From contig NZ_SOAN01000008.1 in the NCBI RefSeq assembly GCF_004364585.1, positions 62,001 to 126,000 on the forward strand: a stretch of 64,000 bases of DNA, written 5' to 3'. This DNA is from Nesterenkonia aurantiaca (GTDB taxonomy: Bacteria > Actinomycetota > Actinomycetes > Actinomycetales > Micrococcaceae). Position 1 is the stretch's first letter, and the number at the start of each line of letters is the position of its first letter. Shown here one piece after another: positions 14,922 through 23,854 of this stretch. The notes under the pieces were generated by a model that saw only the letters and a program-made list of their open reading frames with translations, searched no databases and was not told the DNA's origin. Both the position numbers and the translations under genes were made by a program.

Positions 14922-16220
14922 ATGGCTTCCCCCAAGCGCCGCGTGGCGATCCTCGGTTCCACCGGTTCCATCGGAACCCAGGCGCTGCAGGTCATCGCCG
15001 CGCATCCGGACCGATTCGAGGTCGTCGCGCTCGCCGCCGGCTCCAACGCCGCACTGCTGGCCGAGCAGGCCACCGCCACCGGCGCGCGCCTGGTCGGGAT
15101 CGCCGAGCACGCCGCGGCCAGCGAGCTCCGCGCCGCGCTGACCGCCGGCGGATCGGGCTCAGCGGCGGATCCCGGCAGGGCCGACTCCTCACACCCGGCC
15201 GGCCGCCCCGAGATCCTCACCGGTGAAGAGGCCGCCGTGCAGATCGCCGCGGAGTCCGGTGCCGACGTCGTGCTCAACGGGATGACCGGGTCCATCGGTC
15301 TGCGCCCCACCCTCGCCGCGCTGCGCTCCGGCGCCACCCTCGCGCTGGCGAACAAGGAGTCCCTGGTGGTCGGCGGCGCGCTGGTCGCCGAGGCGCTGCA
15401 GCGTCCCGGGCAGCTGGTCCCGGTGGACTCCGAGCACTCGGCGCTGGCCCAGGCTCTGAGCTCCGGCCGGCATGAGCGCGGGCTCTGCTCCGTCCCCGCA
15501 GACGGCACCACCCGGCTCAGCGGGACCTCAGAGGTCTCCAGCCTGGTGGTCACCGCCTCCGGAGGGCCCTTCCGCGGCTGGGACGCCGCGGCGCTCGCCG
15601 AGGTCACTCCGGCCCAGGCGCTGAAGCACCCGAACTACGCGATGGGCCGAGTGGTCACCACCAACTCCGCCACCATGGTCAACAAGGCGCTTGAGGTGAT
15701 CGAGGCGCATCTGCTCTTCGACATCGCGCTGGAAGACATCCAGACCGTGGTGCACCCGCAGCAGTGGATCCACTCGATGGTCACGTTCCAGGACGGCTCC
15801 ACCATCGCCCAGGCCGGTCACCCTCGAATGTTGATCCCGATCGCGCTGGGCCTGTCCTGGCCCGAACGGCTCGAGCAGATCGACGCGCCCATCGACTGGA
15901 CCCAGGCCATGCAATGGGACTTCGAGCCGCTGGATGACCAGGCCTTCCCCGCCGTGGCCCTGGCCAAGGCCGCCTGCGCCGCCTCGCCGACCCATATGGC
16001 GGTCTACAACGCGGCCAACGAACAGGCCGTGGAGGCCTTCCACGCCGGACGGCTCGGCTTCCCGGGAATCGTGGCCACGGTGGAGGCGACCCTGGAGTGC
16101 TACCAGCCCGCCAGCAGTTCCGCCGCCCCCTCCCTCCAGGAGGTCCTCGACGCGGAACGCTGGGCGAGAGGCACCGCCGAGGAGCGCATCGCCGCCGGAT
16201 CGGTCCAGGTGCGCGCATGA
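14922..16220 (+). CDS. dxr: 1-deoxy-D-xylulose 5-phosphate reductoisomerase
   Basis: The second enzyme of the MEP isoprenoid pathway: it rearranges and reduces DXP to MEP with NADPH. The 432-residue protein has the NADPH-binding ILGSTGSIGTQALQVI at the start, LANKESLVVGG, the metal and substrate loop VDSEHSALAQA, TASGGPFRG, and ATMVNKALEVIEAH. Two short extra Ser/Gly-rich stretches (about residues 75-95 and 185-205) make it slightly longer than usual. ATG 14922 follows a second in-frame ATG at 14913; neither has a strong ribosome binding site. It overlaps rseP by ATGA and lies two genes from ispG, so two MEP-pathway steps are clustered. Confidence 0.95.
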   Translation: MASPKRRVAILGSTGSIGTQALQVIAAHPDRFEVVALAAGSNAALLAEQATATGARLVGIAEHAAASELRAALTAGGSGSAADPGRADSSHPAGRPEILTGEEAAVQIAAESGADVVLNGMTGSIGLRPTLAALRSGATLALANKESLVVGGALVAEALQRPGQLVPVDSEHSALAQALSSGRHERGLCSVPADGTTRLSGTSEVSSLVVTASGGPFRGWDAAALAEVTPAQALKHPNYAMGRVVTTNSATMVNKALEVIEAHLLFDIALEDIQTVVHPQQWIHSMVTFQDGSTIAQAGHPRMLIPIALGLSWPERLEQIDAPIDWTQAMQWDFEPLDDQAFPAVALAKAACAASPTHMAVYNAANEQAVEAFHAGRLGFPGIVATVEATLECYQPASSSAAPSLQEVLDAERWARGTAEERIAAGSVQVRA

Positions 16221-17785
16221 TCGCGCTGCTGATGATCGCTGGCATCGTGATCGTCGCCCTCGGGATCGCGCTGTCCATCGCGCTGCATGAGATCGGGCAT
16301 CTGCTGCCCGCCAAGCTCTTCAAGGTCCGTGTCACCCAGTACATGGTGGGCTTCGGCCCCACACTGTGGTCCCGGCGCCGCGGCGAGACCGAGTACGGGG
16401 TCAAGGCGATCCCGCTGGGCGGTTATGTCGCGATGATCGGGATGTACCCGCCGCCGGATGAGACCGGGACGCTGAACCACCCCGCCGAGGGTGAGCATGA
16501 ATCCTCGGAGACTCCTGCCGCCGAGGATCCCGCACGGAATGACCACTCCCCGCGGGATCCATACTTGCGCCAGGTCGGAGCCCAGTACGGCGCCCCCGCG
16601 GCGTCCTCCCCGGCCGCAGGAACCGCTGCCGGCGGGTTCACCGAAGGGGTTGAGGGCGGGACCGAGGGTGGGACTGCCGGAACCGGCACGGCGACCAAGA
16701 CGGTGCGCTCGCAGTCCACCGGAATCTTCCAGCAGCTCTCGACCGAAGCGCGCGAGGTGGCCGCCGAGGATCTGCAGCCCGGGGACGAGGACCGGATGTT
16801 CTACCGGCTGCCCATCTGGAAGCGGATCATCATCATGCTCGGCGGCCCGGCCATGAACGGTCTGATCGCGCTGGCGCTGACCGCCGGGATCATCTCCTTC
16901 CACGGCACCGCCGAGCCGAACACCACGGTCCGAGAGGTCTTTGAGTGCGTGGTCTCCGCCGAGGCCGCCGACGCCGGGCAGACCGAATGCACCACCGAGG
17001 ATCCCGCCGGACCCGCCTTTGAGGCAGGCCTGCGTCCGGGGGACCAGATCCTGGCCTTCAACGGTGAGCCGGTGGCGACCTGGGATGAGCTCACCGCGCT
17101 GATCCGGGAATCCGCCGATGAGTCCAGCGAGGTCAGCTACGTCCGCGACGGCGAAGAGACCACCACCACGCTGACCCCGATCCTCACCGAGCGCCCGATC
17201 AGCGACGGACTGGGCCGGGCGCAGCGCGACGACGACGGCGCGCTGATCACCGAACCGGTGGGCTTCATCGGGATGGGCGCCGATCAGGAGATCGTCCAGC
17301 AGCCGTTCTGGGAGGCCGGGCCGATGGTGTGGGAGCAGTCCAAGGCGGTGGGCGCCGTCGTCGCGAACCTGCCGGTGCGCCTCTACGACGTGGCGGTGTC
17401 CACCTTCACCTCCGCTGAGCGGGACCCCGACGGGCCGCTCTCGGTGGTCGGTGTGGGCCGGATCGCCGGGGAGCTCTCCGCGCAGGAGGAGATCCCGCTG
17501 GAGTCCCGCTTCGCCTCGCTGAGCTCCCTGGTGGCCGGGGTCAACGTCGCGCTGATGGTGTTCAACCTGATCCCGCTGCTGCCGCTCGACGGCGGCCACG
17601 TGGCCGGGGCGCTCTATGAGGGTCTGCGCCGGCGCCTGGCCAAGCTGCTGGGCCGTCCGGATCCGGGCCCCTTCGACATCTCCAAGCTGCTTCCGCTGAC
17701 CTATGTGGTCGCCGGAATGCTCCTGGTCATGGGCGTGTTGTTGATCTATGCGGACATTGTGAACCCGATCCGTCTCTTCGAGTAG
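16217..17785 (+). CDS. rseP: Site-2 intramembrane zinc protease, RseP/Rip1-like
   Basis: A 522-residue M50 metalloprotease that cuts membrane-bound anti-sigma factors or signal peptides within the bilayer. Helix 1 carries the zinc-binding HEIGH (about residues 23-27). A PDZ domain (about 270-340) contains PAFEAGLRPGDQILAFNGEP, and the third metal ligand is in NLIPLLPLDGGH near 450. A long low-complexity insert (about 80-190, rich in Gly, Ala, Thr and Glu) separates helix 1 from the LPIWKRIIIMLGGPAMN helix. It is translationally coupled to dxr. The dxr-rseP-ispG order is common in actinobacteria. Confidence 0.92.
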   Translation: MIALLMIAGIVIVALGIALSIALHEIGHLLPAKLFKVRVTQYMVGFGPTLWSRRRGETEYGVKAIPLGGYVAMIGMYPPPDETGTLNHPAEGEHESSETPAAEDPARNDHSPRDPYLRQVGAQYGAPAASSPAAGTAAGGFTEGVEGGTEGGTAGTGTATKTVRSQSTGIFQQLSTEAREVAAEDLQPGDEDRMFYRLPIWKRIIIMLGGPAMNGLIALALTAGIISFHGTAEPNTTVREVFECVVSAEAADAGQTECTTEDPAGPAFEAGLRPGDQILAFNGEPVATWDELTALIRESADESSEVSYVRDGEETTTTLTPILTERPISDGLGRAQRDDDGALITEPVGFIGMGADQEIVQQPFWEAGPMVWEQSKAVGAVVANLPVRLYDVAVSTFTSAERDPDGPLSVVGVGRIAGELSAQEEIPLESRFASLSSLVAGVNVALMVFNLIPLLPLDGGHVAGALYEGLRRRLAKLLGRPDPGPFDISKLLPLTYVVAGMLLVMGVLLIYADIVNPIRLFE

Positions 17786-17906
17786 CAGCGTCCACGCCGG
17801 GCGGTACCATGGAGTAGGCGGGTGACCCCCGCCGATGCGCCAAGAAGATGTACAAGAATCACGGCGTCTGACCGACGTCGAAGCCCAAGATCCATCAGGA
17901 GAGTCT

Positions 17907-19076
17907 GTGCCCGCGATCAACCTCGGAATGCCCTCCGCGCCGCCGCCAGTGCTGGCGCCGCGCCGGAAGACGCGCAACTTCCATGTCGGATCAGTAGGCG
18001 TGGGCAGTGATCACCGGGTCTCGGTGCAGTCGATGACCACCACCAAGACCCACGACATCAACGGCACCCTGCAGCAGATCGCCGAGCTGACCGCCTCCGG
18101 CTGTGACATCGTCCGCGTGGCCTGCCCCACGGACAAGGACGCCGAGGCGCTGAAGATCATCGCGATGAAGTCGCAGATCCCGGTCATCGCCGACATCCAC
18201 TTCCAGCCCAAATACGTGTTCGCCGCCATTGAGGCGGGCTGCGGGGCTGTGCGCGTGAACCCCGGCAACATCCGCCAGTTCGACGACAAGGTCGGCGAGA
18301 TCGCCAAGGCTGCCAGCGACGCCGGCGTCTCCATCCGCATCGGCGTCAACGCCGGGTCCCTGGACAAGCGGGTCATGGACAAGTACGGCAAGGCCACGCC
18401 CGAGGCGCTGGTCGAGTCCGCCGTCTGGGAGGCCTCGCTGTTCGAGGAGCACGGCTTCCATGACTTCAAGATCTCGGTCAAGCACAACGACCCGGTGATC
18501 ATGGTCCAGGCCTACCAGATGCTCGCCGAGCGCGGCGACTGGCCCCTGCACCTGGGCGTCACCGAGGCCGGACCGGCCTTCCAGGGCACGATCAAGTCCT
18601 CCGTGGCCTTCGGCGCGCTGCTCGCCCAGGGCATCGGCGACACCATCCGCGTCTCGCTCTCTGCACCGCCGGCCGAAGAGGTCAAGGTGGGCAACCAGCT
18701 GCTGGAATCGCTGAACCTGCGCCCGCGCAAGCTCGAGATCGTCTCCTGCCCCTCCTGCGGACGCGCTCAGGTCGATGTCTACACCCTCGCCGACGACGTC
18801 ACCGCCGGACTCGAAGGCATGACCGTGCCGCTGCGCGTGGCCGTCATGGGCTGCGTGGTCAACGGACCCGGTGAGGCCCGCGACGCGGACCTCGGCGTGG
18901 CCTCGGGCAACGGCAAGGGACAGATCTTCGTCAAGGGCGAGGTCATCAAGACCGTCCCCGAGGACCAGATCGTCGAGACCCTGATCGAAGAAGCCAACCG
19001 TCTGGCCGAAGAAATGGAACGCGAATCCGATGGAGATGCTCAGGCAGCGAGTGCCCCTGTGGTCTCCGTCAGCTGA
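17907..19076 (+). CDS. ispG: 4-hydroxy-3-methylbut-2-enyl diphosphate synthase (IspG/GcpE)
   Basis: An iron-sulfur enzyme that converts MEcPP to HMBPP in the MEP pathway. The 389-residue protein shows the TIM-barrel N-terminal half ([31 protein letters not shown]) and the 4Fe-4S C-terminal part with [10 protein letters not shown] and [18 protein letters not shown] chose GTG 17907, preceded by AGGAGAG, rather than the longer upstream frame. Its 3' end overlaps the following acetyltransferase by 47 bases. Confidence 0.95.
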   Translation: MPAINLGMPSAPPPVLAPRRKTRNFHVGSVGVGSDHRVSVQSMTTTKTHDINGTLQQIAELTASGCDIVRVACPTDKDAEALKIIAMKSQIPVIADIHFQPKYVFAAIEAGCGAVRVNPGNIRQFDDKVGEIAKAASDAGVSIRIGVNAGSLDKRVMDKYGKATPEALVESAVWEASLFEEHGFHDFKISVKHNDPVIMVQAYQMLAERGDWPLHLGVTEAGPAFQGTIKSSVAFGALLAQGIGDTIRVSLSAPPAEEVKVGNQLLESLNLRPRKLEIVSCPSCGRAQVDVYTLADDVTAGLEGMTVPLRVAVMGCVVNGPGEARDADLGVASGNGKGQIFVKGEVIKTVPEDQIVETLIEEANRLAEEMERESDGDAQAASAPVVSVS

Positions 19077-19944
19077 CGCCGCAGCTGCTCGCGTGCACCG
19101 CGCCACCCGCGGCGGCGTCCGCGTGCTCGGACACGGAGACACTCCGGCGCTGGAGAAGCTGCTCGCAGCCGACCCGGTGGCCAACGTCTCCGTTGCTTCC
19201 ACCGTGCGTGCCCGCCGCTCTGCCGGCCCCGGGAAGGGACGCAACGGTGCCGTGGTGCTCGGCATCGACGGCGAGAACGGGCTGCTCGCGGCCTGCTGGA
19301 CCGGAAGCAACATCATCCCCGTCGGGGCCACCGCCGCCCAGGGGGTGCTCTTCGGCGAGGCCGTCGCCGCGATGCGCCGCCGGGTGGCGTCCATCTACGG
19401 CGAGGCCGAGGCCAGCCTGGCGCTCTTCGAGGCCACCGGCTGGACCGGCGCCCGCGACGTCAGGCCCGACCAGCCGCTGATGGCGATCACTGCGCCCTCT
19501 GCGGTGGAGCCGCTGGCAGGGGCCCGGCTCTCCGCATCCGGGGACTTCCCCCGGTTGGAGAAGGCCAGCGCGGCGATGTTCACCGAAGAGCTGGGATTCT
19601 CTCCCTACGCCCAGGGTGGAAGCCAGTACCGGGAGCGCGTGCGCGGACTCATCAACGCCGGGCACTCGATCATCGCGGTGGACCCTGGGACCTCCGAGCT
19701 CGTGTTCAAGGCCGAGTTCGGCGCGGTCAGCCCCGAAGTGGTCCAGGTCCAGGGCGTATGGGTGCGGCCGAGCCACCGCGGACGCGGCCTCGCCGGTCCT
19801 GGGATGGCCGCCGTCATCGAGCACGGACTCAGGCTGGCGCCCACGGTGAGCCTGTACGTGAACAGCTACAACACGGCGGCGATTCGGACCTATGAGCGTG
19901 TTGGATTCACCCAGGTGGGGACCTTCGCGACCATACTGTTCTAG
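19030..19944 (+). CDS. DUF4081-GNAT two-domain acetyltransferase
   Basis: A 304-residue protein with an N-terminal DUF4081-like domain (about 20-150, including the NIIPVGAT stretch) and a C-terminal GNAT domain (about 195-304) with [21 protein letters not shown] and the [13 protein letters not shown] helix. This architecture is typically found next to ispG in actinobacteria; its substrate is not established. ATG 19030 lies inside ispG. A GTG at 19093 would avoid the overlap but has no ribosome binding site. The stop abuts the next ATG directly. Confidence 0.87.
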   Translation: MEMLRQRVPLWSPSADAAAARVHRATRGGVRVLGHGDTPALEKLLAADPVANVSVASTVRARRSAGPGKGRNGAVVLGIDGENGLLAACWTGSNIIPVGATAAQGVLFGEAVAAMRRRVASIYGEAEASLALFEATGWTGARDVRPDQPLMAITAPSAVEPLAGARLSASGDFPRLEKASAAMFTEELGFSPYAQGGSQYRERVRGLINAGHSIIAVDPGTSELVFKAEFGAVSPEVVQVQGVWVRPSHRGRGLAGPGMAAVIEHGLRLAPTVSLYVNSYNTAAIRTYERVGFTQVGTFATILF

Positions 19945-21057
19945 ATGACTTTCTTCCCCTCCTCTCCTGCTGCGCGCCGCCGAGCCGGCGCCTCGCTCGG
20001 ACTCCTCGGGGCGCTGCTGCTCACCGGCTGTGACGCCACGCCCGCGGAGCAGCCGGGCACGCCTGCGGCCGAGCCGGGCACCAGCAGCGGCGGCGTCGGC
20101 CAGCAGGTCCCGGAGCCCTCCGGCAACCAGCTCTCCCACGAGGAGATGCGTGAGCAGCTGGAAGCCCGTTACCCGGATGCCGCGCTGAGCGACACCACGG
20201 ACTATTGGGCGGGGCTGCGGGATGTCGAGACCGAGCTCCAGCGACTGGTGGTGGACCCTCCGGAGTGCAAGCAGTTCGTCGTGCGCTCTGCGGTCCCGGT
20301 GCCGGCGGGCGCGCTGGTGGCCTTTGCCGATGGGACGACCGCAGCGGCCGAGGACCAGGGCGAGGAGCAGCAGTCCGAGGAGCAGGGCGAGGGTCAGGGC
20401 GAGGAGCCCGGTGGGTCCGAGGGTGATCCCGAGGCCGGAGCGCACCAGCCCGGGGGAGACGACCCCGAAGCGCAGATCCAGCTGGCCAGCACCGAGGAGG
20501 ACGACTCCACAGACGGTGAGTCTGCGGAAGACGACCCCGAGAACGGCGACTCTGAGAACGGCGACTCTGAGGACGGCGACTCTGAGAACAGTGAACCCGA
20601 GAACAGTGACTCTGAGAACGGCGACTCCGAGAACGGTGACTCCGATGATGAGGAGGAGCCCGAGCCGGTCACCGTGGACCTGCCGGAGCAGCGCCAGGCC
20701 CTGATCCTGAGCTTCCGGGACTGGCGCGCCGCCGACGCGCACCTCGCCGCGGAGCAGGACGGACTGGAGTCCTGCGACTCCTACACCGCCAGCCGCGGGG
20801 GAGAGGACTCCGTGGAGACCTCGACCTCGGTGGACCTGGTGGAGGTCTCCTCCGAGGCCGACGCCGCACTGGGCACCACCACGCGGATCAGCTCGGAGGG
20901 CGACCGTGAGGACAGCGCCGCGGTCACCCTGCGCGGCGGCTCACATATCGTCACGGTGACGGTACCGCTGAGCGAAGGGCTCTCCGAGGACGAGGCTGAG
21001 GTCGCCGTTGAAGAGCTTGAGGCCGAGGCCGTCGATCTGCTCGAGAGCCTGGACTGA
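19945..21057 (+). CDS. Predicted secreted lipoprotein with acidic repeat region
   Basis: A 370-residue protein of unknown function. It starts with basic residues, a hydrophobic stretch and the lipobox LLTGC (Cys near residue 30), so it should be lipid-anchored outside the membrane. Residues 133-235 are very acidic, with tandem ENGDS-type pentapeptides near 198-232. The last 130 residues look globular, with two Cys-containing stretches before and after the repeats (PPECKQF and LESCDSY) that could pair. ATG begins immediately after the stop of the acetyltransferase. Confidence 0.75.
   Translation: MTFFPSSPAARRRAGASLGLLGALLLTGCDATPAEQPGTPAAEPGTSSGGVGQQVPEPSGNQLSHEEMREQLEARYPDAALSDTTDYWAGLRDVETELQRLVVDPPECKQFVVRSAVPVPAGALVAFADGTTAAAEDQGEEQQSEEQGEGQGEEPGGSEGDPEAGAHQPGGDDPEAQIQLASTEEDDSTDGESAEDDPENGDSENGDSEDGDSENSEPENSDSENGDSENGDSDDEEEPEPVTVDLPEQRQALILSFRDWRAADAHLAAEQDGLESCDSYTASRGGEDSVETSTSVDLVEVSSEADAALGTTTRISSEGDREDSAAVTLRGGSHIVTVTVPLSEGLSEDEAEVAVEELEAEAVDLLESLD
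20536..20640 (+). repeat. 15-bp tandem repeat coding ENGDS units
   Basis: Seven direct units of the form TCTGAGAACGGCGAC with a few substitutions run without gaps, in frame, through the lipoprotein gene. The repeat length is a multiple of three, so copy-number change would alter the length of the acidic spacer without breaking the frame. Confidence 0.85.
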
Positions 21058-21058
21058 G

Positions 21059-21109
21059 CTTCGGCGCAGGGCCCCCGGACCCAGATCTGGGCGTCCTGCT
21101 CAGCCGAAG
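21059..21109. terminator. Hairpin between convergent genes
   Basis: CTTCGGC-GCAGG (21059-21070) pairs with CCTGC (21095-21099) and GCCGAAG (21103-21109), with a three-base bulge that is the stop codon of the permease. The apical part contains the palindrome CCCAGATCTGGG (21080-21091). It sits between the ends of the lipoprotein and the TSUP permease and could terminate both. Confidence 0.55.
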
Positions 21110-21894
21110 AGGTCCATGGCCACGTCGTAGCCCAGCTTGATCACCAGGGCGAAGACCACCACCAGGAACACCACCCGGATGAACTTCGAACCCTTGGCGA
21201 TGGCCATCCGCGCGCCCAGGTAGCCTCCGGCCATATTCGCCGCACCCAGCACCAGCCCCAGGCCGATGAACACATGTCCGGCCGGGAAGAAGTACAGCAG
21301 CGCGCCGAGGTTCGTGGCCACATTGACCACCTTCGCCTGAGCCGAGGAGTTCAGGAAGTTGTAGCCCAGCACCGTCACCAGGGCGATGACCAGGAACGTG
21401 CCGGTGCCGGGACCGAGCACCCCGTCGTAGAAGCCCACGATCAGCCCGATGCTCACCGCGCGCGCGAGGTGGCCCATCCCGACATGGCGAAGCCTCTCCA
21501 GCTGGCCGACGTGCGGCTTCAACGCGGTGAACACCCCCACGCCGATCAGCGCCAGCAGGATCAGCGGCAGGATGATCCGCTCCGGCAGCGAGGCGGCGAC
21601 CACCGCGCCGCCGTAGCTGGCCAGCAGGGCGGCTGCGGCCATGGGCAGGGCCGTGGTCATGGAGGGCTTGACCCGCCGCGCGTAGGTGATCGCCGACGTC
21701 GTCGTGCCGAAGATGGAGCCGAGCTTATTGGTGGCCAGCGCCTGGACCGGGGTGATCCCCGGGACCATCAGCAGCGCCGGCAGCTGCAGCAGCCCGCCGC
21801 CGCCGACGACGGCGTCCACCCACCCGGCCGCGAAGCCTGCCAGAATCAGCAGCAGCAGCGTCACCCAGGTGATCTCGAGGCCGCCACCGATCAC
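21100..21894 (-). CDS. TSUP-family (TauE/SafE) membrane permease
   Basis: A 264-residue protein with about eight membrane helices and the family pattern GWVDAVVGGGGLLQLPALL near the N-terminus. TSUP proteins export or import sulfite, sulfonates or other small sulfur and organic anions; the substrate here is unknown. GTG start at 21894. It lies 29 bases downstream of proS on the same strand and is probably cotranscribed. A second TSUP protein occurs at 44752 in a sulfur operon; the two are not close copies. Confidence 0.85.
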   Translation of the reverse strand: MIGGGLEITWVTLLLLILAGFAAGWVDAVVGGGGLLQLPALLMVPGITPVQALATNKLGSIFGTTTSAITYARRVKPSMTTALPMAAAALLASYGGAVVAASLPERIILPLILLALIGVGVFTALKPHVGQLERLRHVGMGHLARAVSIGLIVGFYDGVLGPGTGTFLVIALVTVLGYNFLNSSAQAKVVNVATNLGALLYFFPAGHVFIGLGLVLGAANMAGGYLGARMAIAKGSKFIRVVFLVVVFALVIKLGYDVAMDLFG

Positions 21895-21923
21895 GAGATC
21901 AGCAGCGGCCTCGAGGGCTTCGT

Positions 21924-23729
21924 TCAGCGCAGGCCCTTGACGTGTTCGAGCACCGCCGCCGCGGCTTCGGCCACCGGGACCTCACGGGATTCACCGGAGC
22001 GGCGATCCTTGAGCTCGATGGTGCCGTTCTTCAGACCGCGGCCCACGGTGACCAGCATCGGGACTCCGAGCAGCTCGGCGTCACCGAACTTCACTCCCGG
22101 GGAGACCTTGGGGCGGTCGTCATAGATCGCGCTCAGGCCGGCCGCCTCGAGCTCGCTGATCAGCGCCTCGGCCGCGGCGTAGACCTCTTCGCCCTTGCCG
22201 GTGGCGACCAGGTGCACGTCGGCCGGGGCGATGGCGGCGGGCCAGATCAGGCCCTTGTCATCGTGGGTGGCCTCGGCGATCGCAGCCAGGGCGCGGGTCA
22301 CGCCGAAGCCGTAGGAGCCCATCGTCACCGTGGCGAGCTTGCCGTTGACGTCGAGGACCTGCAGGCCCAGCGCCTCGGCATAGCGGGTGCCGAGGTGGAA
22401 GATGTGGCCCATCTCGATGCCGCGGCGAGTGCGCAACGGACCGGAACCGTCCGGAGCCGGGTCACCGGATTCCACGACCACCGATTCGATGACGCCGTCC
22501 CAGCCGAAGTCACGCCCGGCGACCAGGCCGAACACGTGCTGATCGGCTTCGTTCGCGCCGGTGATCCAGCTGGTGCCCGAGACCACGCGCGGGTCCACCA
22601 GGTAGCTGACGCCGGCGCTGCCAGCGTCGCCGAGGACCGGGGCGTCCAGGGAGAGACCGGGGCCGATGTAGCCGCGCACGAGTCCTGGGTGCTTCTTCAG
22701 GTCCGCCTCGTTCGCGGCCTCCAGGGCGACCTCGCCGCCGACGCCGAGCAGTCCGCCGATGGTGGCCTCGGCCCGTTTCAGGTCCACCTCGCGGTTTCCG
22801 GGCACGCCGAGCACCACGATCCGGCGGGTGCCGTCGGGCAGCACGGCCGCGACCACCACGTTCTTCAGCGTGTCTGCTGCGGTCCAGGCGCGGTCGGCCC
22901 GGGGCTGGTGGGTGTTCGCGGCCTCGACCAGGGTGGCGATGGTGTCGGTGCCGGGGGTGTGGTGCACCTGGGCGGCTGGCAGCTCGGAGAAGTCCAGCGG
23001 CTCCGGGGCAGGGGTGGTGACGGCCTCGACGTTGGCGCGGAAGCCGCCCTCGGACTCCACGAAGGTGTCCTCGCCGATGTCACACGGGAAGAGGAACTCC
23101 TCCGAGGCGGAGCCGCCCATAGCACCCGACTGCGCGTTGACCGGGACCACCGGCAGGCCCAGGCGGTCGAAGATGCGCAGGTAGGCCTCGCGGTGCGCGG
23201 CGTAGGCGGCGCTCTGGTCCTCCTCGGTGAGCGCGAAGGAGTAGGAGTCCTTCATGATGAACTCGCGACCGCGCAGCAGCCCGGCCCGGGGGCGTGCTTC
23301 GTCGCGGTACTTGGTCTGGATCTGGTAGATCGAGAGCGGCAGGTCCTTATAGGAGCTGTAGAGGTCCTTCACCAGCAGGGTGAAGACCTCCTCGTGGGTG
23401 GGCGCCAGCAGGTAGTCCGCCTCCTTGCGGTCCTTGAGCCGGAAGATCCCGTCGCCGTAGTCGTCCCAGCGGCCGGTGGCCTCATAGGGCTCCTTGGGCA
23501 GCAGGGCGGGGAAGTGCACCTCCTGGGCGCCGATCCGGTTCATCTCCTCGCGGACGATCGCCTCGATCTTCCGCAGCACGGTCAGCCCCAGCGGCAGCCA
23601 GGTGTAGACGCCCGGGGCGGCGCGGCGGATGTAGCCGGCGCGGACCAGCAGCTGGTGGCTGGCGACCTCGGCGTCGGCCGGATTGTCGCGCAGCGTGCGG
23701 AGGAACAGGTGAGACAGGCGGAGCGGCAC
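21924..23729 (-). CDS. proS: Prolyl-tRNA synthetase
   Basis: A class II aminoacyl-tRNA synthetase that charges tRNA-Pro. The 601-residue form is the bacterial type with an editing (INS/YbaK-like) insertion between motifs 2 and 3. Visible are [21 protein letters not shown] (motif 1 area), FIMKDSYSF near motif 2, the editing region about 235-385, and [14 protein letters not shown] (motif 3), then an anticodon-binding domain. I chose GTG 23727-23729; the frame is open further upstream into the divergent regulator but those residues do not resemble ProS. Confidence 0.94.
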   Translation of the reverse strand: MPLRLSHLFLRTLRDNPADAEVASHQLLVRAGYIRRAAPGVYTWLPLGLTVLRKIEAIVREEMNRIGAQEVHFPALLPKEPYEATGRWDDYGDGIFRLKDRKEADYLLAPTHEEVFTLLVKDLYSSYKDLPLSIYQIQTKYRDEARPRAGLLRGREFIMKDSYSFALTEEDQSAAYAAHREAYLRIFDRLGLPVVPVNAQSGAMGGSASEEFLFPCDIGEDTFVESEGGFRANVEAVTTPAPEPLDFSELPAAQVHHTPGTDTIATLVEAANTHQPRADRAWTAADTLKNVVVAAVLPDGTRRIVVLGVPGNREVDLKRAEATIGGLLGVGGEVALEAANEADLKKHPGLVRGYIGPGLSLDAPVLGDAGSAGVSYLVDPRVVSGTSWITGANEADQHVFGLVAGRDFGWDGVIESVVVESGDPAPDGSGPLRTRRGIEMGHIFHLGTRYAEALGLQVLDVNGKLATVTMGSYGFGVTRALAAIAEATHDDKGLIWPAAIAPADVHLVATGKGEEVYAAAEALISELEAAGLSAIYDDRPKVSPGVKFGDAELLGVPMLVTVGRGLKNGTIELKDRRSGESREVPVAEAAAAVLEHVKGLR

Positions 23730-23854
23730 AGGTGAACTCGTTTCCGGTGAGGGATCTTCTACCGGCCCAAGTCTAAGGGGCGCTCGCAGCTGGACTTCCA
23801 CCGGTCGTCGGGCAACCCTGCCGTGCCGCCGCGCGGCGTCGATATACTCCGAGC

